A stretch of DNA of 39,796 nt, from positions 1 to 39,796 of the forward strand of contig WQUW01000009.1 in assembly GCA_009781915.1 (NCBI GenBank). Reading direction: 5' to 3'. Positions 9,009-16,042 of the stretch are shown piece by piece. Every line of letters begins with the position of its first letter. The first letter of the stretch is position 1. The DNA is from Treponema sp. GTDB taxonomy: Bacteria; Spirochaetota; Spirochaetia; Treponematales; Breznakiellaceae. The notes beneath the pieces were generated by a model. That model had not been told where the DNA came from and made no database searches. It saw only the letters and a program-made list of their open reading frames with translations. A program made the translations under genes and the position numbers.

Positions 9009-9966
9009 CAGTATTGTTTTTCCGGTTTTGCTCGCTGTTTTGCTCGCTTCCTGCGCCACCGCCCCTAGGGCTTCTTTGCCCAGAAGCGATGAGGACAGGG
9101 AGCTTTCCCTTCTGCCCGCGGGGGGGAGCCTTTACCTTTGGGCCGACACGGCGCAGAGCCGCCCGCTATTGGATGTCCTTGACTTTGGGGGCTTTAGCGG
9201 CAGGGACGCGGCGATGGTACTTGACCGCACTGGCACAGCGGCGGCGGTGGCCTTTGCGCAGCCCGCTATAGAAGCCGGACAGGAAGGCTCCCCGGAGCAT
9301 GACAGGCGCTTTTTTCTGGCTGCCACGGGAAGGTATCCCCGCCACAGGGCGAATTTTTCCTTTGCTTTTACAAGGGGCTGGAGAAGGCACAGAAGCCCCG
9401 ATGGGGGTACATTCTGGCGCTCCCAAAACGGCGTTATTGCCGTTGCGCTGGGATCAAACTTAGCGCTGGTTTCAAATATCGATCCGCTGGAGGGTTTTGA
9501 AAGAGTTGTTCCCCCGCGCTACTTTACGGAGTTTCGCCGGGGCATGGCGTTGGCGGGGTGGATGTATAGCCCTTCCGGGCCCATTAACGGTTTTTTGCAA
9601 TCTACGGGCATCCCCATCCAGATTCCGGCGGAGGATTTTTTCTTCGGCGCTGTCCGCTCTCCGGTTAGCGCGCTCGATACCAGCCCCGCCCCTTGGGAGC
9701 TTGTGTTCAGAATCAGGGCCCCTTCGGAAATCCATGCCCGTTCCCTTCTTGCCCTTTTTTCCACGGCACGGTTCTTGTTCCAGATGGGCGCGGCTGCAGG
9801 GGATGAGCCTTCTCCGGCGGACACGCTGAGCCTTCAGGACGCGGCGATGATGCTTTTCGCCAATGTTCCACAGCAGGATGGGGAATCTATTACCCTCCGC
9901 ATTGGCCCCTTGGACGAGAACACAATAGCTTTACTTTTTGGCATGTTTTCTGTATATTCAAGGTAA
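8995..9966 (+). CDS. Putative lipoprotein of unknown function
   Basis: A 323-residue protein with a lipoprotein signal: a basic start, a hydrophobic core and lipobox LASC with Cys20. The mature protein is therefore likely anchored in a membrane facing the periplasm or surface. The rest is a soluble alpha/beta-looking chain with no motif I recognise, ending in a hydrophobic segment near 309-320. The start is a TTG at 8995 that overlaps ileS by 14 bases; no ATG would keep the signal peptide. The coupling suggests it is carried on the ileS transcript, although a functional link to translation is not implied. The promoter of the next gene lies inside its last codons. Confidence 0.75.
   Translation: MKSFNSIVFPVLLAVLLASCATAPRASLPRSDEDRELSLLPAGGSLYLWADTAQSRPLLDVLDFGGFSGRDAAMVLDRTGTAAAVAFAQPAIEAGQEGSPEHDRRFFLAATGRYPRHRANFSFAFTRGWRRHRSPDGGTFWRSQNGVIAVALGSNLALVSNIDPLEGFERVVPPRYFTEFRRGMALAGWMYSPSGPINGFLQSTGIPIQIPAEDFFFGAVRSPVSALDTSPAPWELVFRIRAPSEIHARSLLALFSTARFLFQMGAAAGDEPSPADTLSLQDAAMMLFANVPQQDGESITLRIGPLDENTIALLFGMFSVYSR
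9930..9958 (+). promoter_or_regulatory. Predicted promoter of the FmdB-like gene
   Basis: TTTACT at 9930-9935 and TATATT at 9953-9958 are spaced by 17 bases, inside the 3' end of the lipoprotein gene. The expected start is near 9965, giving a leader of about 36 bases. Confidence 0.5.
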
Positions 9967-10000
9967 CCCGGTCAACAAAACAAACACATCGGAGAAAGAT

Positions 10001-10342
10001 ATGCCGACCTATGGATATGAGTGCAAAAGCTGCGGACACACCTTTGATGTCTTTCAGAGCATGGCTGATGAACCTTTAAAGACCTGCCCCTCATGCGGCA
10101 AGGCGATACGCCGCCTTATTAATGGCGGAACCGGCGTCATTTTTAAGGGCGGCGGATTTTATGTAACCGACAGGAGCGGTTCGGGGGCCAAGGCCAAAAA
10201 TGCCGCCGGAACCGCCAATGGCCAAGGCTCCGGCACGGATACCCCAGCGCCAGCCAAAGCAGGCGGGGAAAGCGCCCCTAGTCCGGCTTCTGCAAGCCCC
10301 GCCGCGCCCGCTCCCGCCGTTCCCAAAGCGGTCAATAGTTGA
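10001..10342 (+). CDS. FmdB-family zinc-ribbon protein
   Basis: A small protein of 113 residues. The first 50 are the FmdB regulatory-protein domain (MPTYGYECKSCGH, then CPSCGK), with two CxxC pairs that should hold one zinc. The family is often called a putative regulator, but its molecular role is not settled. The last half is an Ala/Pro/Gly-rich low-complexity tail, longer than in most members. I chose ATG 10001, which has GGAGAAAG six to eight bases ahead; an upstream in-frame start at 9938 overlaps the lipoprotein gene and the promoter. A cluster of hairpins follows directly after the stop. Confidence 0.9.
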   Translation: MPTYGYECKSCGHTFDVFQSMADEPLKTCPSCGKAIRRLINGGTGVIFKGGGFYVTDRSGSGAKAKNAAGTANGQGSGTDTPAPAKAGGESAPSPASASPAAPAPAVPKAVNS

Positions 10343-10459
10343 GGCTGTTCCAAAATGTCAGATTTCGGAACAGCTCCCTTAGACTTAATGGAAAAAGCGG
10401 CGTATAGACGCTTTTTCCTAGAACCTGTTCCGAAACTAACCGAGTTTTGGAACAGGTTC
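10343..10459. repeat. Three consecutive stem-loops (palindromic repeat cluster)
   Basis: Hairpin 1 (10343-10375) pairs GGCTGTTCC with GGAACAGCT. Hairpin 2 (10390-10418) has a perfect ten-base stem, GGAAAAAGCG with CGCTTTTTCC. Hairpin 3 (10421-10459) pairs 17 bases with one G-T, around a five-base loop. Hairpins 1 and 3 share the CTGTTCC/GGAACAG core, so they look like members of one repeat family. They fill the space between the two zinc-ribbon genes and may end the first transcript. I see no gene here. Confidence 0.85.
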
Positions 10460-10487
10460 AGCTAACCAAAGGCCAAGGAGGCGGCAG

Positions 10488-10823
10488 GTGCTTGGCTCCC
10501 GCAAAGACGGTTCCAAAAGCCCGCGTTTTTTCTGCGAGAGTTGCAACGCCGAAGTGCCGAAAGAGGCAAAGAACTGCCCCGGTTGCGGAAAGCGTTTTGC
10601 CTCCGTCCGCTGCCCTGCCTGCGGCTTTACCGGAGAGGAAGCGCTTTTTAAGGGGGGCTGTCCGGCCTGCGGTTACTCGTCGGGGGTGTCTGCCGAAAGC
10701 GGCGGGAAGGGCCGCAATTCCGCAAGGAAAAGCTCAGCGGAGCCGCTGCCTTTTTGGGTGTATGCTCTTACCGCCGCCGCCTTTACCGGGGTTCTTGCGG
10801 CTTTGTTTTTTTCTTTTTTTTGA
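10488..10823 (+). CDS. Double zinc-ribbon protein with C-terminal membrane anchor
   Basis: 111 residues starting at a GTG preceded by AAGGAGG at 10475-10481. Eight cysteines form two zinc-ribbon-type pairs of knuckles: CESCNAEV with CPGCGKRF, and CPACGFTG with CPACGYSS. A low-complexity Ser/Gly/Lys linker follows, then one hydrophobic segment at the very C-terminus (about 90-110, ending in FFSFF). The layout suggests a tail-anchored membrane protein with its zinc domain in the cytoplasm. Function unknown; the neighbouring FmdB-like protein is also a zinc ribbon, but the hairpin cluster between them may separate their transcripts. The gene runs convergent to the RCC1 lipoprotein gene. Confidence 0.75.
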   Translation: MLGSRKDGSKSPRFFCESCNAEVPKEAKNCPGCGKRFASVRCPACGFTGEEALFKGGCPACGYSSGVSAESGGKGRNSARKSSAEPLPFWVYALTAAAFTGVLAALFFSFF

Positions 10824-10894
10824 GGCGGCGTGGTATTACCGGGGGGAAGAGGGCGTTAGCCCCAGCCATTCTCCCCGGCATTCCCCCCAGCGCC

Positions 10895-10928
10895 AAAAAA
10901 AACGCCGCCCCCCAGACGGGAGACGGCG
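10895..10928 (-). terminator. Intrinsic terminator of the RCC1 lipoprotein gene
   Basis: On the minus strand, CGCCG (10928-10924) pairs with CGGCG (10907-10903) around a G-rich loop and is followed by eight T (10902-10895). It lies just beyond the stop codon at 10949. Confidence 0.6.
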
Positions 10929-10948
10929 GCATATCCGCACGGCGCGCT

Positions 10949-12788
10949 TTAGCGCCAAGCGGCGGGGCCGGGAATGGCATATCTCGAAATCTGAGTTATA
11001 GGAGTATTGGCAGTTGCGGACGCTTGAAGGCCATTGCCAATCTGACCGTGGTCGTTCGCTCCCCACGCCCACAGCGTGCCGTCCGCCTGAACAGCCAAGC
11101 TGTACCAGCCGCCACCGGAGGCAGACACCCAGCCCAAGCCGGCGTGAGGACCCTGGGCAGGCACTTCAATCAAATCGGGATGGGCCCCACGAGCCGTATC
11201 GTAGGTAACCTGACCGTGGCTGTTCGAGCCCCACGCAAAGAGGCGGCGGTCTGCGTCGATAGCCATTGTGTGGTGGTGTCCGATATTGATAGACCTCCAT
11301 CCCCTCCCGCCTTGCTGAGGCACCTCGACAGGGATGTGAGTGCGGGTAGCGAGGCCCGCCGCACCCGGCCCCGGGCCGTTGGGGCCAAGCTGGCCTTGAG
11401 CATCATTCCCCCACGCCCACAAACGGTCTTGGTCGTCAAGCGCGACGGTAAAGCCGTCACCCGCCGATGCCGCTACCCATGTACGCCCGGCAGTCGGGTG
11501 GCTTACCTCTCCAAGAGTGTTGTTGTTGCCACCAGTGTGGCCAAGCTGATCGTGCTGGTTCTGCCCCCACGTCCATAACGTGCCGTCTGTCCTTATAGCC
11601 ACAGAGTGCTCCGCGTTTGTGGACACGGAAGACCATCTCCAGTTGTGCTGACCTCCGCTTCCCACCCGAGTGGGGGAGGGTTGATTAACATTGTCCCCAG
11701 TGCCAAGCTGTCCTTCAACGTTTGTCCCCCACGCCCACAGCGAGCCGTCTGCCATTATGCCAAGGGTATGGTTGCTGCCTGCAGCCACGTGCGACCAGAG
11801 CCCAGTCCCCACCCGCCCGGGAGCATAAGTGTCGCCTGTGGTGACACGCCCAAGCTGCCCGTGGTTGTTCCTTCCCCACGTGTAAAGTGCGCCATCGTGC
11901 CGTAAGCCAACGCTGTGAAAAAGGCCCCCGGTTACGGTTAGCCAATTGTGGCCTTGGCCCATGTTCACAAAGCCGGGCCTCGCCCGAGCTTCCAGTATGG
12001 TACTGCCTTCGCCAATGGTGTTTGGGCGGCCAAGCTGCCCCCCAATGCCCCTGCCCCATGTGTAAAGTTCGTTATACCACGTGATTCCTAGGGTGTGATC
12101 CTGCCCAATCGTAATAAAGCGCCACTCCCCGCGCTCGCGCGGCCCGGTCAGCCAAACGGTGTGTTGCGCGTAAATGGAGGGAGCGCCTATCACGGCTACA
12201 CGCACAATAACGGAAGATGTCCTATCCCCCTCTTCGCCCTCGCCAATTCCGGCACTAAGCCTGAAGCGAGGGCCGCCAAAAGAAGATATCGTAGTTCCCA
12301 GCATATCAAAGGGAGTTTGATCAAAACTCCACACAACTTCATCAGGCCGAATCATGCCATCGGGGTTAGACTGGAAAAACAATTCTATGTCCCTGCCCCT
12401 GACTACTTCTGCGGGACCCGCTATGGCAACAGCGGCTGCCGCCCACATCGCGTACAGGGTTATTTCTTCGCCTTCGTCCGCAGGAATGGTAAATGGAAAG
12501 CCCCCAGGGTAGAGAGGGGGGACGTTGGGTACACGAGTCCAGCCTGAGAAAATGAAACCCTCCCTTGTAATGACGTGGGGGGCAAGGTGTGTGGGAAGCG
12601 TGATGCTAGCGCCGGCAGTCCCGATCTGCGGGGGGGGGGGTAACAGCGGTTCCCCCGTTGAGATCGAAGGTTACCGTAATATCCTCTCCCGGCATTGGAT
12701 TCCGGCACGCGGTCAGCGCTAAGGCAAGACCTGCCGAAACAAGAACCGTTACAGCCAGAAGCTGTAAGTGTCTAATGGTTGTTTTCAT
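10949..12788 (-). pseudogene. RCC1-repeat lipoprotein, out of frame at a poly-C tract (possibly phase-variable)
   Basis: Two minus-strand frames join into one gene. From ATG 12788 (AAGGAG six bases upstream) comes a lipoprotein signal with lipobox LTAC (Cys28), then the start of an InlB/Flg_new-type repeat (TVTFDLNGG). Translation then runs into 11 C in a row and ends soon after in a wrong frame. One base fewer joins the frame that continues the same repeat (TREGFIFSGW, FPFTIPADEG, ITLYAMW). It goes on to an Ig-like stretch and seven RCC1 repeats with the WAWG or YTWG...GQLG signature, which should close a seven-bladed beta propeller. The repaired product would be about 612 residues, lipid-anchored and outward-facing. 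Tract slippage could switch it on and off; a sequencing error in the homopolymer is the alternative. Confidence 0.85.
12630..12640. repeat. Homopolymer of 11 G (11 C on the coding strand)
   Basis: It lies in codons just after the signal peptide of the RCC1 lipoprotein gene. By hand translation, 10 (or 13) bases would restore one long reading frame, while 11 ends it. Confidence 0.95.
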
Positions 12789-12818
12789 AAGCATCTCCTT
12801 GTTATAATGTTTACTACA

Positions 12819-12847
12819 AATGTACCTTGTGTGTGTGCAGGTGTCAA
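12819..12847 (-). promoter_or_regulatory. Predicted strong promoter of the RCC1 lipoprotein gene
   Basis: On the minus strand, TTGACA (12847-12842), 17 bases, then TACATT (12824-12819). The expected start near 12812 gives a leader of about 24 bases holding AAGGAG. Confidence 0.7.
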
Positions 12848-12849
12848 CC

Positions 12850-12876
12850 GTGATGCCTCACGCCGTGAAGCATCAC
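12850..12876. promoter_or_regulatory. 27-bp dyad abutting the -35 box
   Basis: GTGATGC at 12850-12856 and GCATCAC at 12870-12876 are the outer parts of a near-perfect palindrome (12 of 13 base pairs around position 12863). It ends two bases upstream of the TTGACA of the RCC1 lipoprotein promoter, a typical place for an activator or repressor site. It could also be a short bidirectional terminator, but no T-run follows on either side. Confidence 0.5.
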
Positions 12877-12975
12877 GCTCTGACAGCTCTATTATCGACA
12901 GGAATGGGGTTTGCGCTCTGGGAATCGCCGCCAGTTTCCAAACGTTATCTTTTTCCGCATATTTCGTGAAAATTT

Positions 12976-13007
12976 TTGTAACAAATTCATGTTTTTAGTA
13001 GTATAAT
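12976..13007 (+). promoter_or_regulatory. Possible promoter of the glycosidase operon
   Basis: A consensus TATAAT at 13002-13007 in AT-rich DNA. The best -35 candidate, TTGTAA at 12976-12981, is spaced by 20, longer than ideal. The leader would be about 65 bases. The intergenic region 12795-13077 otherwise shows only the minus-strand promoter and the dyad. Confidence 0.4.
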
Positions 13008-13077
13008 GTATTGAGAATAAGATTATATGATTCTATTCGTAAAATAGTGTACAGTGGACTAACCACGAGGAGCAAGT

Positions 13078-14502
13078 GTGACCAAGCGAGATTTCCCCAA
13101 AATCCATTTCTATGATCAGGATTTTGTCGATATATACGACAAAACTTGGGCGTGGATACACGATTACTGGAATACAGGCAGCGAGAGTAGCGTTATAGAG
13201 GGGAAATTCTTTTCTTATCCGGGCAGCCCTGTTATTCAGCAGGCGGATGCCGTGTTTTCTTCCTTTTTTCTGGTGTACTCGAACCGGATTTATCAGGCAA
13301 GCCCTACACTGGACATTTTTTACCAGCGCCAAGAGCCCAACGGGGCAATCCGGTGCGCCTACAATATCGAAACCGGCCTTCCCGTAGTGGAAGAAGACAA
13401 CCCCGAAGGGCTGGGTATGCCGCTTTTTTCGTGGGCGGAGTTCAATCTTTACCATAAAACGGCGAATAAAAAGCGGGTTAAAGATGTAATCCCCGTACTT
13501 CACAAGTACAACGAGTGGATAGATTCGGTTTTTAAGCAGCCCAACGGCCTGTACCGGGTTCCTTTAAGCGCCACGGGCATACCCAACGCCCCCCGCGAAA
13601 AGGCGGCCTACCTTCTGGACTTTAACGCCATGATGGCGGTAAATGTGCTGTACATGGCGGCCCTTGTGGACATTCTAAACGACAAGGAAGCGAGCTTTCA
13701 GTACAAGCGCCAGTACTTCGCCCTTAAAACCCGGATCAACGCCCTTATGTGGGATAACGAAGACGGCTTTTACTACGACATTGACGCAAGCGAAAAACGC
13801 CTTCCGGTAAAAACCATCGGGGGGTACTGGCCCCTTCTCGCGGAAATCCCCAACAACGACAAGGCCGAGCGAATCATCAGCCTGCTTGGGGATCCTCAGT
13901 GCTTCGGAACCCCGCACCCCTTTCCAAGCCTTGCGGTGTCGGAAAAAGCCTTTGACGAATCCGGCGGCGGCTACCGGGGTTCGGTTTTTCCCCACTTTAC
14001 CTTTATGGTAATCAAGGGCCTTGAACGGTATCAGCGCTGGGATATTGCGCGGGAATGCGCCATACGGCATCTTTACTTTGTTCTTGACTCGTTGGGCCCG
14101 GACGGGAACAGCCACAAGGGCAAGCTCTGGGAAGCCTACCTTCCGCTAAAGGAAGGGCCCGCCCAATGGCCGGAAAAGCCGGAGTTTCCCCGCCCGCAGT
14201 ACCTTACCTATGCGGCGCTTTCTACCATCTGCCTGACAATAGAAAACATTGTGGGCATTTTTATCTCGCTGCCCCGCAAGACCGTGGACTGGGTTATTCC
14301 CAATCTGGAAATCATGGGGGTGGAAAACCTTTCGCTCAAGAAAAACATGATTACGATTTTGTCGAACAAAAGCGGGCGGGGATGGGAAATTCACATGGAA
14401 AGCGAAAAACTCTACTACTTTACGATAAATATATTGGGGAAAAAGAAAAAAACCCTGCCCATTCCATCGGGCAAATGCTCCATGTTGATCGATAAAATAT
14501 AA
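13078..14502 (+). CDS. MGH1/trehalase-like (alpha/alpha)6 glycoside hydrolase
   Basis: 474 residues that read like the six-hairpin toroid of GH37/GH63-type enzymes (trehalase, mannosylglycerate hydrolase-like). Features include WAWIHDYW near the N-terminus, the acidic MWDNEDGFYYDID, GGYWPLLAEIP, and SGGGYRGSVFPHFTFMVIKGL towards the catalytic C-terminal part. No signal peptide is seen, so the enzyme should act on intracellular glucosides such as trehalose or mannosylglycerate; the substrate is inference. The start is GTG 13078, with GAGGAG five bases upstream. The phosphatase gene follows seven bases after its stop, so the two are probably cotranscribed with ppk. Confidence 0.75.
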   Translation: MTKRDFPKIHFYDQDFVDIYDKTWAWIHDYWNTGSESSVIEGKFFSYPGSPVIQQADAVFSSFFLVYSNRIYQASPTLDIFYQRQEPNGAIRCAYNIETGLPVVEEDNPEGLGMPLFSWAEFNLYHKTANKKRVKDVIPVLHKYNEWIDSVFKQPNGLYRVPLSATGIPNAPREKAAYLLDFNAMMAVNVLYMAALVDILNDKEASFQYKRQYFALKTRINALMWDNEDGFYYDIDASEKRLPVKTIGGYWPLLAEIPNNDKAERIISLLGDPQCFGTPHPFPSLAVSEKAFDESGGGYRGSVFPHFTFMVIKGLERYQRWDIARECAIRHLYFVLDSLGPDGNSHKGKLWEAYLPLKEGPAQWPEKPEFPRPQYLTYAALSTICLTIENIVGIFISLPRKTVDWVIPNLEIMGVENLSLKKNMITILSNKSGRGWEIHMESEKLYYFTINILGKKKKTLPIPSGKCSMLIDKI

Positions 14503-14509
14503 ATAGCCT

Positions 14510-16042
14510 ATGGGAAGTAAAAATCGTCTGGTAGCGGTGCTGGAAATCGGCTCCACGGGAATTAGATTATTGGTAGCGGAAATTCATCCCGATGGCCGCT
14601 GGCAGGCTCTGGACAGGGCGGGCAAGCCCGTTGCTCTGGGCAGGGACGTGTTTACCACGGGCCACGTTTCCCGCGAATCGTTTTTGGAATGTATTTCCGT
14701 AATCAAGAATTTCCGGGAATTCCTGCGGAGCTGGGAAATAAGCGATGCCGACATACGGGTAATTGCCACCAGCGCCCTAAGGGTGGCCCGCAACCGGGAC
14801 ATTTTTGTAGACCGGGTACGGCTTGAAACCGGTCTTATTCCGGTCATTGTGGAAGGTATCGAAGAAAACCGCCTTATGTATCTGGCGGTACGCTTTGCCC
14901 TGAAAAACGATCTGCCCCTGTTTTGGCGGGCTAACTCGATGATACTGGAAATGGGGGGCGGCTCCACGGAGATCATGCTGCTGCGCCGGGGGCAGATGGT
15001 GGCGGCGCACAGCCTGAAGCTGGGAACCCTGCTTATCGATCAGGCTTTGCGTACCGGGCCTTCCCAGATACAGGAACGTTATGTAACCGAAAACATCCGC
15101 AACACCTCGGACATTCTTAGCTCAGACCTTGACCTTGCCCGTGTGCGTACCTTTGTGATCTCCGGGGCCAATGCCGCAATCGCCGCCGACCAAGTGGGGG
15201 CGAACATGAACGAGCATTGCGGAATTATCACCAGAGAGGCTTTTATCGAGTTTGTCCGCAAAGTCCAGAGCTACACGCTTGAAGAATGTATGGAAAAACT
15301 CAGGATGCCCTTCTGGGAGGCGGAGATTTTTATTCCCGGACTGTTGGTGTACAGGATGCTTCTGGAAAAGACCGGGGCGGCTCATGTGGTGGTTCCCAGA
15401 ATTTCCATCCGCGAGGGCCTGTTGATCGATCTGGCGCGCGGCGTGGATCCGGCCTTGCAGGAAGAGTTCTTTTCCCAGATACTCGCCTCTGCCGTGAATG
15501 TCGGCAGAAAGTACCATATCGACGAGGTTCATTGCCGCCACGTAGCCCGCCTGTGCATGATTCTGTTTGACGCGCTGACCCTTGAACACGGCATGAACCG
15601 GCGGGAACGGATGATGCTGGAAGTGGCGGCGCTGGTTCACGAAATAGGGATGTTTATCAAGGCTTCCGGCCACAATCTGCACGGTCAGTATATTATCGCC
15701 AACTCTGAAGTTTTCGGCCTTCAGCGTGAAGAGATGGATGTTATCGGCAACGTCATTCGCTATCACCGGGGGAATGGGCCATCGTCCGCGGACATTGACT
15801 ACATTTCCCTTCAAAGGGCGGAGCGTATTCTGGTACTCAAAATGGCATCGATACTCAGAGTGGCTGACGCTCTGGACAGGGGACATTCCCAGCACATAAA
15901 ACGGATCAGCGTAGAAAAAAAAGGCGAAACAATGATTCTGCACACGGAAGGCAGCCGTGATCTTTCTTTGGAGCTAGTGGGGCTGGAAGAAAAGGGCGGT
16001 TTGTTTCAGGATGTTTTTGGATACAAAATAGTGGTGAGTTAA
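14510..16042 (+). CDS. Ppx/GppA-family exopolyphosphatase or pppGpp phosphohydrolase
   Basis: 510 residues with the two actin-fold (ASKHA) phosphate loops: LEIGSTGIRLLVAEI at the N-terminus and LEMGGGSTEIMLL in the second half of the Ppx/GppA domain. The C-terminal third is an HD domain (AALVHEIGMFIK, then VIRYHRG), as in long Ppx/GppA proteins. It should remove phosphate from the end of polyphosphate or from pppGpp in the cytoplasm; the family name does not tell which. Its stop overlaps the ppk start by one base (TAATG), so maker and breaker of polyphosphate are translationally coupled. No strong Shine-Dalgarno sequence is seen at ATG 14510. Confidence 0.9.
   Translation: MGSKNRLVAVLEIGSTGIRLLVAEIHPDGRWQALDRAGKPVALGRDVFTTGHVSRESFLECISVIKNFREFLRSWEISDADIRVIATSALRVARNRDIFVDRVRLETGLIPVIVEGIEENRLMYLAVRFALKNDLPLFWRANSMILEMGGGSTEIMLLRRGQMVAAHSLKLGTLLIDQALRTGPSQIQERYVTENIRNTSDILSSDLDLARVRTFVISGANAAIAADQVGANMNEHCGIITREAFIEFVRKVQSYTLEECMEKLRMPFWEAEIFIPGLLVYRMLLEKTGAAHVVVPRISIREGLLIDLARGVDPALQEEFFSQILASAVNVGRKYHIDEVHCRHVARLCMILFDALTLEHGMNRRERMMLEVAALVHEIGMFIKASGHNLHGQYIIANSEVFGLQREEMDVIGNVIRYHRGNGPSSADIDYISLQRAERILVLKMASILRVADALDRGHSQHIKRISVEKKGETMILHTEGSRDLSLELVGLEEKGGLFQDVFGYKIVVS

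Noticed and set aside
10754..11578. 274-residue plus-strand frame over the RCC1 gene
   Set aside because: It is antisense to RCC1 repeats and shows their repeat pattern as an artefact.
15122..15943. 273-residue antisense frame in the Ppx/GppA gene
   Set aside because: It lies wholly within a well-supported gene and has no protein-like motifs.
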